Shown piece by piece: positions 24,013 through 32,502 of a stretch of DNA of 64,000 bases. Both the position numbers and the translations under genes were made by a program. The stretch's first letter is position 1. Each line of letters opens with the position of its first letter. The notes under the pieces are model-generated. The model ran no database searches. It saw only the letters and a list, made by a program, of their open reading frames with translations, and was not told the DNA's origin. This DNA is from JAPPHY01 sp965247535. GTDB lineage: Bacteria; Chloroflexota; Dehalococcoidia; Lucifugimonadales; UBA2985. Location: positions 434,001 through 498,000 of the forward strand of contig OZ252018.1 in assembly GCA_965247535.1 (NCBI GenBank), given 5' to 3'.

Positions 24013-25635
24013 ATGTTCTTGTTGCGATGCGTCAGTCTTATCATCGTCGTACTATCCGCTCTCGGTTGCGTCACGGTCAATAACGCGCCAGTCCAACCGG
24101 ACGCATCGCCGACGGAGATCCTGACGCCGACGCCTGTGCCATCTCTAACTCCGGTCCCAACGCCCACTCCCTACCCCACCTCCACGCCATATTCGACCCC
24201 AACTCCCTATCCGACTAGTACATCTCGACCGACTCCTACCCGTACTCCCACTCCCACCGCGATGCCCACGCCCGCAATCGACGGGATAAAGGCCTTGGGA
24301 GAACTGAGCGACATGATTACGAGGGTGCGCCCGGCGGTTGTGCTCATAGATACTCCCGAAGGGCGTGGCTCCGGCGTCATCATCAAGGCGGAGAATGACA
24401 CAGGGTATCTGGTTACGAATCACCATGTCATCGCGGGTTTCTCCAGCGTGACGGTCATTGTCAACGACCAAGAACGTTTCACCGGCCGTGTGGTGAAGTC
24501 GGCAGCGATGATTGACCTGGCCCTTGTCTCCATTTGTTGCGACCGCTTTACTGCACTGTCATTTGGGGATGAGTCAGACATTATTGCGGGCAAACAGGTG
24601 ATCAACATGGGTTATCCGCACTCTTACGCGATCACTGGTGAAGCCACAGCAACCACGGGTATAATCTCCGCTGTACGCTACGCAACGCACATGAACAGCA
24701 ATGTCATCCAGACCGATGCTGCTATCAACCCCGGCAATAGCGGTGGTCCAATGCTCTCCGTGGATGGCCAGGTGCTGGGCATTAACACGTACAAATACGA
24801 AGAGACGCCGGACGGCAGGCCGCTGGATAACTTAGGCTTTGCAGTGTACGGCCCAACGGTGAGTGCCTGGGTTGGGAATCCTGACACAACCCGTCCTACG
24901 CCGACAGCTAGGCCGAGGGCTACAGCGACTACTGCTCCGACGGCTACGCCGACAGCTAGGCCGAGGGCTACAGCGACTACTGCTCCGACGGCTACGCCGA
25001 GGGCTAGGCCCACAGCTACGCCAAGGCCTATAGCAACGCCAACCCCCATGCCTACAGTGCGCCCAACGGCTACGCTGGCTCCATGGGTGCTGCCATTCGG
25101 TCCTCTGAGCGGTGAGCTGAAGCATGACCCAACTGGCGACCAGGTTGTTTGGGTCGTGTCGGATTTTGATGTCGCGGACATTCACCTGTCGGTTAGGTTC
25201 CACAATCCATACTCTCCAGGTGTTGTGGGCACGGAGTGGTCGTATGGCTTTGTAATTCGAGATAGCGAGGCCGGCAACGTGCGCGTTGTCATTCACAGCC
25301 GTGGAACTTGGGCGATAGGCCGCTATGTGTCTTCCACGGGGGAATTCATCGATCTTGGAAGCGGTACCACATACTCTCGACTGAATGCCAACCTTGGCCA
25401 GTCGAATACTGTTGAGCTGATTGTAAAGGGGCGCAACGCAACGCTCTGGGTGAACGGATGGTTGCAGGCCGTCGATATAGACATGGGAGGTATTGAAAGC
25501 GGTCGTTTCGGTCCTGCGACAGGCTTGTACGTAGACACCGAAATTGCGGGGGCTTCAACGTGGTACGAGGACTACCTGGCACGGGAGCCTGTTTGTGAGA
25601 CCATCCCGCCGCTGTCGTCTAAATGCGACAGATGA
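24013..25635 (+). CDS. HtrA/S1C-type serine protease lipoprotein, paralogue
   Basis: A 540-residue lipoprotein (lipobox SALGC) with a Thr/Pro-rich stalk, a trypsin-like domain with intact triad (His in TNHHVIAG, Asp in IDLALVS, Ser in NPGNSGGP), a second low-complexity linker, and one C-terminal beta domain (GTEWSYGFVIRD, WVNGWLQAVDI) like those of the protease at 17.3-19.4 kb. AGGAGG (24001-24006) lies 6 bases before the ATG. The linker contains an exact 48-bp tandem duplication. No PDZ domain is seen. Likely anchored outside the membrane, processing surface or envelope proteins. Confidence 0.82.
   Translation: MFLLRCVSLIIVVLSALGCVTVNNAPVQPDASPTEILTPTPVPSLTPVPTPTPYPTSTPYSTPTPYPTSTSRPTPTRTPTPTAMPTPAIDGIKALGELSDMITRVRPAVVLIDTPEGRGSGVIIKAENDTGYLVTNHHVIAGFSSVTVIVNDQERFTGRVVKSAAMIDLALVSICCDRFTALSFGDESDIIAGKQVINMGYPHSYAITGEATATTGIISAVRYATHMNSNVIQTDAAINPGNSGGPMLSVDGQVLGINTYKYEETPDGRPLDNLGFAVYGPTVSAWVGNPDTTRPTPTARPRATATTAPTATPTARPRATATTAPTATPRARPTATPRPIATPTPMPTVRPTATLAPWVLPFGPLSGELKHDPTGDQVVWVVSDFDVADIHLSVRFHNPYSPGVVGTEWSYGFVIRDSEAGNVRVVIHSRGTWAIGRYVSSTGEFIDLGSGTTYSRLNANLGQSNTVELIVKGRNATLWVNGWLQAVDIDMGGIESGRFGPATGLYVDTEIAGASTWYEDYLAREPVCETIPPLSSKCDR
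24903..24998 (+). repeat. Exact 48-bp tandem duplication in the protease linker
   Basis: Bases 24903-24950 and 24951-24998 are identical 48-mers beginning gacagctaggccgagggc, encoding a 16-residue Ala/Thr/Pro/Arg linker unit. A shortened third copy follows. Perfect identity suggests a recent or length-variable duplication. Confidence 0.9.
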
Positions 25636-25671
25636 TATCGATGATAGATGGTGAAGGATGGGAGGTGGAAA

Positions 25672-26370
25672 ATGACAGAGACCGGCCCGCCAGAATTCAC
25701 CGACGAGCAAGTGACCCAATTGGCCTCATTCGTTGCGGAACAATTGGAATCAGGGACTTCAAAGGAGTCTCTAGTCGATAGACTCGCAAGGGGTGGAGTG
25801 CAGTACCATGAAGCCGTGAGCTTCGTGGACGAGATCGACAGAATACGGAGAACGCAGCGCCGGAACGGTGCACACAATAGCATCATTTGGGGAATCGTTA
25901 TTCTTGCCGTTGCAGGAGCTATCACTGTAGGTAGTTACATAGCCGCAGCTCCTGGTGGCACTTACTTGATAACTTGGGGGGCAATGATCTGGGGCGGCAT
26001 AAAGATTCTCACTGGTTTGGCTAACGCAAGCAACTTCTGGCGTGCTCTCGGCCTGGTAATGGCAGCGACTATGGTAGGCGCTAGCCTATTTGCCTTCCTG
26101 CAGTCGAACGACCAGTCCGCATATTGGAACACCATTGAGGTTGGTGATTGTCTTAGTGGTGAGGGACTTCCGACAGATTGCGACACACCTGGTTCTTACG
26201 TGGTGCTGCATGTCAAGAGATACCCGGATGATATAGCGTATCCCGGAACCGCAAGGTTCGAAGCAGACTCTACAGTATGCCCCGGGTCAACGCTCTATTT
26301 CTCGCCGACATTAGAATCATGGAACCAAGGTGATCGTTCGTTGCAATGCGTGAGTTCGGCTAACCCATGA
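25672..26370 (+). CDS. Membrane protein with septum-formation-like C-terminal domain
   Basis: About 232 residues. Residues 1-70 are a soluble acidic helical region (FTDEQVTQLASFVAEQLESG, FVDEIDRIRR), followed by three hydrophobic segments (IIWGIVILAVAGAITVGSYI, LITWGAMIWGGIKI, ALGLVMAATMVGASLFAFL). The C-terminal 70 residues have EVGDCLSGEG, H in VVLHV, CPGSTLYFSPT and WNQGDRSLQC, a pattern like the actinobacterial Septum_form domain. GGGAGG lies 6-7 bases before ATG 25672, which favours it over the upstream in-frame ATG 25648. It follows the protease by 36 bases and may be co-transcribed. Role unknown. Confidence 0.55.
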   Translation: MTETGPPEFTDEQVTQLASFVAEQLESGTSKESLVDRLARGGVQYHEAVSFVDEIDRIRRTQRRNGAHNSIIWGIVILAVAGAITVGSYIAAAPGGTYLITWGAMIWGGIKILTGLANASNFWRALGLVMAATMVGASLFAFLQSNDQSAYWNTIEVGDCLSGEGLPTDCDTPGSYVVLHVKRYPDDIAYPGTARFEADSTVCPGSTLYFSPTLESWNQGDRSLQCVSSANP

Positions 26371-26485
26371 AGGGTTCCATACTCCAGCACAGGGACGGCA
26401 TAGCCTGCAAGAGTCTTCCAAACTAAGTCACTGCCAGCGATCTAGGGACGAGACAAGCTAGCAGCATCCGTGTACGCCTGTTAAG

Positions 26486-26514
26486 CGATTGGCCTCGGGC
26501 ACCGAGGCCAATCG
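26486..26514. terminator. 13-bp perfect hairpin between convergent genes
   Basis: CGATTGGCCTCGG and CCGAGGCCAATCG form a perfect 13-bp stem with loop GCA. It lies between the convergent septum-like gene and the LicD gene, so it may stop transcription from both sides. No long T-run flanks it. Confidence 0.45.
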
Positions 26515-26520
26515 TGGCCT

Positions 26521-26557
26521 CTAGTGCCCCGGCGTCAATACGGCGTCGGGGCACTAG
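26521..26557. terminator. Second hairpin between convergent genes
   Basis: CTAGTGCCCCG (26521-26531) pairs with CGGGGCACTAG (26547-26557), an 11-bp stem. It sits 7 bases after the first hairpin. The rest of the 255-base gap shows no gene. Confidence 0.45.
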
Positions 26558-26625
26558 CATTGGGCGGCGTCGAGCATATTGGGGTCGGTGCGGGGAGCCC
26601 AGCCCGCGCTGCTGCCTCACCCCCC

Positions 26626-27519
26626 CTACTCCTCCCGCGTCATCACGTTGCCTATCGTGCCAGTCTCGCCGCCGGCCTCGCTCCTCGCCGCGGCCATCGA
26701 GCCGGCCCTGTACACGAAACGCCCCCCCGGCTCCAGCTCCTCCATGTACAGCACTTCCTCGTGGCCCGGGAACCTCACGACGAGCGCGAACCAGTACGTC
26801 CCCGGCACGATCACCTCGGCGTATCCCTGCGCGTCCGTGCGTGACGTTGCCCCACCGACAAGCGTCACCTCCGCGTCCGGCACGGGGTTGCCGTCACCGT
26901 CCAGGACCCTGATCCAACACGGGCTGCCCTCGATTTCGGCGCCCGGAATCTTCACAACCACGTCCCGCTCGTACTCCCCGGAACGCCTCGGGGTCTTCCA
27001 CTCCGGGCCGTACTTCAGGGCAAGGTACTCCTCCGGCGGGTTGGGAACGTTGAACCGCTCGCCCAGGAATTCGATCTGCTTGGGCTCTGTGAACATGACG
27101 GAAGGCAGGAGGACTCCGGGGTATGAGAAGACGTTCTCGCCCCGAATGCGCAGCCACTCCAGGCTCAGCCTCACGCTGTCCTTCATTGTCATAAGCACAA
27201 TTGAGTCCAAACCGTCCTGCCTCATTACGTGATAGCCGCCCTCCTGGAACGCATCGACGGTCGTATCGATGGATTCGTCGGTCATGCCGTTGACGCCAAG
27301 GACGGTCAGCAGGTCAATGTCGTCGTCCCAAGGGATGAAGGCGCCGTCCCTCGTAGCTCCCAGGCAGGAGCCGGAGCCCAGCATGAAGGCCACTCCAAGG
27401 CCGTCCAGGATGGTCTTTACGTGCTTCAGGTTGCGCTCAGCCGCCTCGTGGTCCATTGGCGGGTTGTACTTCAGGGTGTAGTCCAGGGCTGCTTGTTCGT
27501 TTCCAATTCCGGATTCCAC
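26626..27519 (-). CDS. LicD-like nucleotidyltransferase fused to Ig-like (carboxypeptidase-regulatory) domain
   Basis: A 297-residue protein. The first about 190 residues match the LicD/fukutin nucleotidyltransferase family: MLGSGSCLGATRDGAFIPWDDDIDLL carries the G-S helix and the metal-binding Asp triad, and PPEEYLALKYGPEWKTP is the family tail. LicD proteins attach phosphocholine or similar groups to glycans. The last about 80 residues (IRVLDGDGNPVPDAEVTLVG, DAQGYAEVIVPGTYWF) are a carboxypeptidase-regulatory-like beta domain, an unusual partner. The start is GTG 27519 with GAGGA 5-6 bases upstream. No glycan cluster is nearby. Confidence 0.7.
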   Translation of the reverse strand: MESGIGNEQAALDYTLKYNPPMDHEAAERNLKHVKTILDGLGVAFMLGSGSCLGATRDGAFIPWDDDIDLLTVLGVNGMTDESIDTTVDAFQEGGYHVMRQDGLDSIVLMTMKDSVRLSLEWLRIRGENVFSYPGVLLPSVMFTEPKQIEFLGERFNVPNPPEEYLALKYGPEWKTPRRSGEYERDVVVKIPGAEIEGSPCWIRVLDGDGNPVPDAEVTLVGGATSRTDAQGYAEVIVPGTYWFALVVRFPGHEEVLYMEELEPGGRFVYRAGSMAAARSEAGGETGTIGNVMTREE

Positions 27520-27634
27520 GGTTTCCTCCTCTAGCTAACTTGGGTTGGCAAATTGGGCAAGGCTATAGTGTACCACGACAGCCTCGCAGCGTGCCCGCGG
27601 CGAAACTTCCGGCAGCACGGGAGAAGAGAGGCGC

Positions 27635-28267
27635 CTACTCCTGCCGCAGGGCGTCGCCGAGCGCCGCCAGCCACTCGCGCACCTCACCCCCCGACCTCAA
27701 CACCACCACCTCCAGGTGCGCGTGCTCCGGCTGCTCCAGGGATTGCGGTATGCTGACGCGAAGCCTGCGAAAGGTGCCTGCCTGCCATCTGAACAGCGAG
27801 TCCGTGCTCAGAAACTGCGTCCTGAATGCCTCCCGGTTCCCGTTCCAAAGCTCCTCTCGCGTAAACACACGCTTCAGTGTGCGCCACAGGAGGCGCCACG
27901 AGACAACTCGATAGGGCAGGTTCAGCCACACAAGCATGGCCGCTCGAGGCCAGACCAGGTCGCGTACTGCGGAGTAGTTGCCGTCGACCACCCAGGCTTC
28001 GCCTGTCAGCGCATCGCGCACCCGCTGCCGGAAGACGTCCGTCTCAGCGGCGGTCCAGTCGGGTTCCCAGTTGAGGGCGTCAAGCTCGACGTGTGGGGCG
28101 TCGAGCAGCCGGGCAAGGCTACGAGCAACCGAGGTCTTGCCTGAACCGGTGCAGCCCACCACCACTACGCGCGGCGCGCTCGCCAGGATATCGCGGTACT
28201 CGGCGGTGGTGTGTCCGGCGTGCAAGGCGTCGCCTGCCCTGCGGTCGTTGGATCCGGGAGGAGACAT
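27635..28267 (-). CDS. P-loop adenylate-kinase-like protein (FlaR/topology-modulation type)
   Basis: About 210 residues. The Walker A motif is GCTGSGKTS, followed by ARLLDAPHVELDALNW and WVVDGNYSAVRDLVWPRAAMLVWLNLP, the pattern of small adenylate-kinase-related proteins annotated as topology modulation protein FlaR. The target is unknown. A TATAAT box (28274-28279 on the minus strand) lies only 6 bases before ATG 28267, so the message may be leaderless; ATG 28285 is an alternative start. It lies head-to-head with rny. Confidence 0.7.
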   Translation of the reverse strand: MSPPGSNDRRAGDALHAGHTTAEYRDILASAPRVVVVGCTGSGKTSVARSLARLLDAPHVELDALNWEPDWTAAETDVFRQRVRDALTGEAWVVDGNYSAVRDLVWPRAAMLVWLNLPYRVVSWRLLWRTLKRVFTREELWNGNREAFRTQFLSTDSLFRWQAGTFRRLRVSIPQSLEQPEHAHLEVVVLRSGGEVREWLAALGDALRQE

Positions 28268-28362
28268 GCGCCGATTATACGGCATCTCGCAGGGCCAACG
28301 GCAGCCCACGCGAACGGCTCTGAGCGCGGGCCCAACGCACGTCCGTGAGGCCATTCGTCACC

Positions 28363-28391
28363 TTGACACCCTCCCTGTCTGCGATTAATAT
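28363..28391 (+). promoter_or_regulatory. Near-consensus promoter of rny
   Basis: TTGACA (28363-28368), 17-base spacer, TAATAT (28386-28391). This gives a leader of about 70 nt before the rny start. Confidence 0.7.
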
Positions 28392-28399
28392 CGACCAAG

Positions 28400-28446
28400 A
28401 CCCCCAATCGTGGGGGTATGGATATTTCCGGGCCTTGGCGGCCCGG
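28400..28446 (+). promoter_or_regulatory. Two hairpins in the rny leader
   Basis: ACCCCC/GGGGGT (28400-28417, 6-base loop) and CCGGGCC/GGCCCGG (28428-28446, 5-base loop) occupy most of the leader and end 4 bases before AAAGGAGG. They could protect the 5' end or serve as a site for autoregulatory cleavage by RNase Y. Confidence 0.45.
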
Positions 28447-28468
28447 TCGGAAAGGAGGGTTTGGGACA

Positions 28469-29995
28469 ATGGATGCATTGATCATTGTCCTGGCCGTCCT
28501 GGCAGCCCTGGGGACAGGTGGAGCAGCCGGTTTCGTCTTGAGAGCCGTCATTCTGGGCAAGTCAACCAGTAATGCCGTTGCAGAGGCGTCCCGCATAGTA
28601 GAGGAGGCGGAGGAGGAGCGAAAGAGGGCCGTCCTTGAAGCCAAGGAGGAGGCCCTTACCCTTCGCACAGAGGCGGAGGCGGACCTGCGGGAGCGGCGGT
28701 CGGAGCTGCAGCGCCAGGAACGAAGGTTGAGCAACCGGGAAGAGAACCTGGAGCGGCGCTCGGACAACCTGGATGAGAGGGAACGGAGCCAGGCGGCAGA
28801 CGAGAAGCGGCTTGAGGAGGAGCATGCCAGGCTGGCGGACATGAAGCGGCAGGAGACCGAGATTCTGGAGAACCTAGCCTCCCTCTCAGTCAACGATGCC
28901 AGGGATCTTCTCATGCGAAAGGCTGAGGAGGAGATCCAGTACGACGTGGCGCGTCGATACAGGGACGTAGAGCAGCTGGCCAAGGACGATGCCGACCAGA
29001 ACGCCCGCAAGGTAATCACGCTTGCCATCCATCGCCTCGCCTCGGACGTGGTGTCCGAGAACTCGGTTAAGGTCATCGGCCTGCCCAACGACGACATGAA
29101 GGGTCGCCTGATTGGGCGGGAGGGCCGGAACATCCGCGCCATCGAGGCCGCTACGGGTGTCGATCTCATTATCGACGACACGCCAGAGGCCGTGACCATC
29201 TCGTGTTTCGACCCGGTCCGGCGGGAGATTGCCAGGCAGGCCATCACCAAGCTCATCTCGGACGGCAGGATCCACCCCGCACGCATAGAGGAGGTGGTGG
29301 AGAAGACCCGCCTGGAGGTGGAGGAGAACATTCGCGAGGAGGGGGAGCGGGCTGTCTTCGAAGCGAAGGCGCGTGGCATGAACCCTGAGCTGGTGAAGCT
29401 GCTGGGACGTCTCAAGTACCGCTTCAGCTACGGAGAGAACATCCTGCAGCATAGCGTGCAGGTGTCGCAGCTGTCGGCCATGCTGGCCGCGGAGATAGGC
29501 GCCAACATCGAGGTTGCCAAGCTCGGCGGGCTGCTGCACGACATCGGCAAGGCCCTCACCCACGAGGTGGAGGGCCCGCACGCCGAGATCGGCGCGGAGG
29601 TGGCCCGCAGGTTTGGAATACCGCACGAGGTGGAGCGCGCCATCATGGAGCACCACGACGAGGAGCGCGGCTCCGTGGAGGCGTTCATCGTAGCCGCTGC
29701 GGATGCCATCAGCGCCGCCCGCCCCGGCTCTCGCCGGGACACGCTCGAGCACTACGCCAAGAGGCTGGAGGAGCTGGAGAAGGTTGCGCAGAGCTTCCCG
29801 GGCGTGGAGAAGAGCTACGCAATCCAGGCCGGCCGCGAGGTTAGAGTCCTGGTCAAGTCCGCGGAGATAGACGACGTGATGGCTTCCAAGCTGGCCAGGG
29901 ACGTGGTGAAGAAGATAGAGGACACTCTGGTCTATCCCGGCCTCATCAAAGTGACGGTGATACGTGAGACTCGCGCGGTGGAGGTCGCCCGCTAG
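28469..29995 (+). CDS. rny: Ribonuclease Y
   Basis: A 508-residue membrane-anchored endoribonuclease that starts mRNA turnover. The layout is textbook: an N-terminal membrane helix (LIIVLAVLAALGTGG), a long charged coiled coil to about residue 190, a KH domain with GRLIGREGRNIRA, then an HD domain with HSVQVS, LLHDIGKA and HHDEERGS. AAAGGAGG lies about 10 bases before ATG 28469; an upstream in-frame ATG at 28418 falls inside the structured leader and is rejected. It is followed by the YmdB-type gene, the usual neighbour of rny. Confidence 0.95.
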   Translation: MDALIIVLAVLAALGTGGAAGFVLRAVILGKSTSNAVAEASRIVEEAEEERKRAVLEAKEEALTLRTEAEADLRERRSELQRQERRLSNREENLERRSDNLDERERSQAADEKRLEEEHARLADMKRQETEILENLASLSVNDARDLLMRKAEEEIQYDVARRYRDVEQLAKDDADQNARKVITLAIHRLASDVVSENSVKVIGLPNDDMKGRLIGREGRNIRAIEAATGVDLIIDDTPEAVTISCFDPVRREIARQAITKLISDGRIHPARIEEVVEKTRLEVEENIREEGERAVFEAKARGMNPELVKLLGRLKYRFSYGENILQHSVQVSQLSAMLAAEIGANIEVAKLGGLLHDIGKALTHEVEGPHAEIGAEVARRFGIPHEVERAIMEHHDEERGSVEAFIVAAADAISAARPGSRRDTLEHYAKRLEELEKVAQSFPGVEKSYAIQAGREVRVLVKSAEIDDVMASKLARDVVKKIEDTLVYPGLIKVTVIRETRAVEVAR

Positions 29996-30088
29996 GGTAC
30001 GTTTCTCCAGCCGCAACTCGGCCGTGGAGCGTACGCCCACTTCGCCACGGCGGTATGGCCGCTCGAAGGCCCGCCGGGGGGTGGTTGC

Positions 30089-30856
30089 TTGCGTGCATTG
30101 ATGATCGGCGACGTTATCGGCAGGCCGGGAAGGCGGGCCGTGCAGGCTCTGCTTCCCGGCCTCCGGGATGAGTTCGCCATTGACTTGGTGGTGGCCAACG
30201 GCGAGAACGCTGCCGCGGGTTTCGGCCTCACTCTGGACACCGCTCACGAGCTCTTCGATTCAGGCGTGGACGCGATCACGTCCGGCAACCACATCTGGGA
30301 CCAGCGAGAGATCATACCTCACCTGGACTCCGATCTGCCCATCCTTAGGCCGCTCAACTACCCGCCAACCGCCCCCGGCAGAGGCAGCGTGGAGGTGAAC
30401 GGCGTTGTGATTGTGAGCCTCATCGGCCGCGTGTTCGTGGGCAACTACGACTGCCCGTTCCGAGCAATGGACGACTTCATGGGCACTCTCGGCGCGAGAC
30501 GTCGCGTGGTGCTGGTGGACTTCCACGCCGAGACCACCTCTGAGAAGGCCGCGATGGGCTGGTACCTGGACGGCAGGGCCACCGCCGTGGTGGGGACTCA
30601 TACCCACGTGGGCACCGTGGACACTAGGCTGCTCTCAAACGGCACGGCCTTCGTGAGCGACCTTGGCATGGTGGGCCCGCGCCAGTCCGTCATCGGCAGC
30701 AACATTCAGGATGCCCTGGAGCGTTTCCTGCACCAGATGCCGCACCGCCTGACGGTCGCCGCAGGGGCGGTACGGTTCAACTCGGTGCTGGTGGACATCG
30801 ACGAGGAGACGGGCAGGGCGACGGCGATCGCACGCGTTGACAGGGAAGTGGGGTAG
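30089..30856 (+). CDS. YmdB/TIGR00282-family metallophosphoesterase
   Basis: A 255-residue binuclear metallophosphoesterase. Metal ligands are visible in MIGDVIGRPGRR, VANGENAAAGFGL, ITSGNHIWD, VDFHAETTSEK and VGTHTHVGTVD. The family includes B. subtilis YmdB, a 2',3'-cyclic nucleotide phosphodiesterase linked to biofilm control, commonly encoded next to rny as here. The start is TTG 30089 with GGGGGTGG upstream. The stop is 2 bases before the PHP gene start, so they form an operon. Substrate is inferred from the family. Confidence 0.88.
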   Translation: MRALMIGDVIGRPGRRAVQALLPGLRDEFAIDLVVANGENAAAGFGLTLDTAHELFDSGVDAITSGNHIWDQREIIPHLDSDLPILRPLNYPPTAPGRGSVEVNGVVIVSLIGRVFVGNYDCPFRAMDDFMGTLGARRRVVLVDFHAETTSEKAAMGWYLDGRATAVVGTHTHVGTVDTRLLSNGTAFVSDLGMVGPRQSVIGSNIQDALERFLHQMPHRLTVAAGAVRFNSVLVDIDEETGRATAIARVDREVG

Positions 30857-30858
30857 CC

Positions 30859-31701
30859 GTGGCGGAAGTCGATCTGCACCTGCATACCACATGCTCCGAC
30901 GGCCGCCTCACGCCCACGCAGTTGGTGGAGCTTGTCGTGGCCAGAGGCATTGTCGTGGCCGCGATTACCGATCACGACTCGACGGAGGGCCTCCCTGAGG
31001 CCTTGGAGGCGGCCTCCCGATTCCCTCAGCTGACCATCATCCCGGGCGTGGAGCTCAGCACGGACATTCCCGGCAACGAGATCCACGTGCTTGGCTACTT
31101 CATCCGGTACGAGGACGCTGCCTTCCAGGAGACGCTGCGGAGCTTCCGCGACGGCCGCGTGGACCGGGCGCGGGAGATGGTGGACAAGCTCGCCGCGCTC
31201 GGCCTTCCGGTTGACTGGGAGCGCGTATGCGAGTTGGCACAGGGCGCCGTCGGTCGTCCCCACATTGCGCAGGCGATGGTTGAGAAGGGCTACATCAGCT
31301 ATCCGCAGGAGGCGTTCACCCACTACATAGGGCGCAACGGCCCTGCCTACGCAGAGAGGGATAAGATGACTCCTGCAGAGGCGGTCGAGTATATCCTGGG
31401 CGTGGGTGGCGTTCCGGTCCTTGCGCATCCTCACGTTGTCGATGACGTGGAATCCCTGCTGCCGGAGCTTGCGGAGGCCGGCCTGGCTGGCCTGGAAGTG
31501 CACTACAAGGAGTACACGCCGGCGGAGGTGCAGGCGTTTGGGGCCATGGCCGCCCGGTACGGCCTGCTTCCCTGCGGCGGCAGCGACTACCACGCGTTCG
31601 GCACGCCTGGCGAGGAGGAGCCGGGGACATCGGGGCCGCCGCTCGAGACTGTTGACCGGCTGCGAGCGCTGGCCGCCGAGGTGTCGGCGTCGAGGTCGTG
31701 A
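30859..31701 (+). CDS. PHP-domain phosphoesterase (nucleoside bisphosphate phosphatase type)
   Basis: A 280-residue PHP protein with GTG start 30859. Metal motifs are DLHLHTTCSDG, ITDHDS, GVELSTD, the His in EIHVLGYF, VGRPHIA, LAHPHVV, and GGSDYHAF. This set and length match the family of 3',5'-nucleoside bisphosphate phosphatases/RNase AM (YciV). It probably removes short RNA ends or pAp, fitting its place behind RNase Y and YmdB. Confidence 0.88.
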   Translation: MAEVDLHLHTTCSDGRLTPTQLVELVVARGIVVAAITDHDSTEGLPEALEAASRFPQLTIIPGVELSTDIPGNEIHVLGYFIRYEDAAFQETLRSFRDGRVDRAREMVDKLAALGLPVDWERVCELAQGAVGRPHIAQAMVEKGYISYPQEAFTHYIGRNGPAYAERDKMTPAEAVEYILGVGGVPVLAHPHVVDDVESLLPELAEAGLAGLEVHYKEYTPAEVQAFGAMAARYGLLPCGGSDYHAFGTPGEEEPGTSGPPLETVDRLRALAAEVSASRS

Positions 31702-31832
31702 GGCTGTGCCGGTTGTGTCACGAACGACGGGGACGTGCGTCCAGTCACGGCAGACCGGGCCAATCTTCCCGCTCGCGGGGACTGGAGTGCGCGTGACGCG
31801 GCCGCGCCAGCGCTGTCGCCCAGGTTGAAGAC

Positions 31833-32498
31833 ATGATGACGGACGCCGCGCTGGTCCTGGTGGCATATCTGGTTGGCTCCATTCCCATGGCATACTTGGT
31901 CGGCCGCGCTTCGCGAAGGATCGACATCCGGCAGTTCGGCAGCGGCAACGCTGGCGCGTCGAACGTGTGGGTCCAGGTCGGAAAGGGGATCGGGCTGGCG
32001 GTCGGCGTATTCGACGTACTGGTGAAGGGGTCGTTGCCTGCCTACCTTGCGTGGGAGTTTGGCACAGGCCCCTGGATCGCGGTAGCGGTTGGATTTGCCG
32101 CCGTAGCCGGTCACAACTGGTCGGCCTACCTGGGCTTCACGGGCGGCAGAGGCGTGACCGTGGTCATGGGCGTGATGCTGGTGCTGGCATGGCAAGAGCT
32201 GCTTGCGGCGATTCTGGTGGCGCTGGTCGGGTGGCTCATCACTCGCAGTTCCGCGCTGTGGGTCGGACTGGCTCTGTTGCTTACTCCGGCATGGAGCGTG
32301 GCCCTGGGCAGTCCTCCACACGTCACCGGGCTTTGCACGGGACTTGTAATCCTGGTGGCAGCCAAGCGCGTGCATTCGAACGGGGAGCAGCGCCCGGAGG
32401 ACGAGCCGTGGCCGAGGGCGTTGTTCCACAGGCTGGTCTACGACAGGGACGCAGGCAGCCGCGAGGACTGGGTGTACCGGCGCCCTCCGGAGGCGTAG
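31833..32498 (+). CDS. plsY: Glycerol-3-phosphate acyltransferase PlsY
   Basis: A 221-residue integral membrane enzyme that transfers acyl groups from acyl-phosphate to glycerol-3-phosphate. The three PlsY motifs are present: YLVGSIPMAYLVGR at the N terminus, GSGNAGASNVW, and GHNWSAYLGFTGGRGV. The C-terminal about 35 residues form a charged cytoplasmic tail longer than in most homologues. It overlaps the zinc-finger membrane protein by near contact (4 bases between stop and start). Confidence 0.88.
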   Translation: MMTDAALVLVAYLVGSIPMAYLVGRASRRIDIRQFGSGNAGASNVWVQVGKGIGLAVGVFDVLVKGSLPAYLAWEFGTGPWIAVAVGFAAVAGHNWSAYLGFTGGRGVTVVMGVMLVLAWQELLAAILVALVGWLITRSSALWVGLALLLTPAWSVALGSPPHVTGLCTGLVILVAAKRVHSNGEQRPEDEPWPRALFHRLVYDRDAGSREDWVYRRPPEA

Positions 32499-32502
32499 GG
32501 CA

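Noticed and set aside
24678..25296. CRISPR array suggested by the regular repeats in the second protease
   Set aside because: The 48-bp units are contiguous, without spacers, and are in frame as a protein linker.
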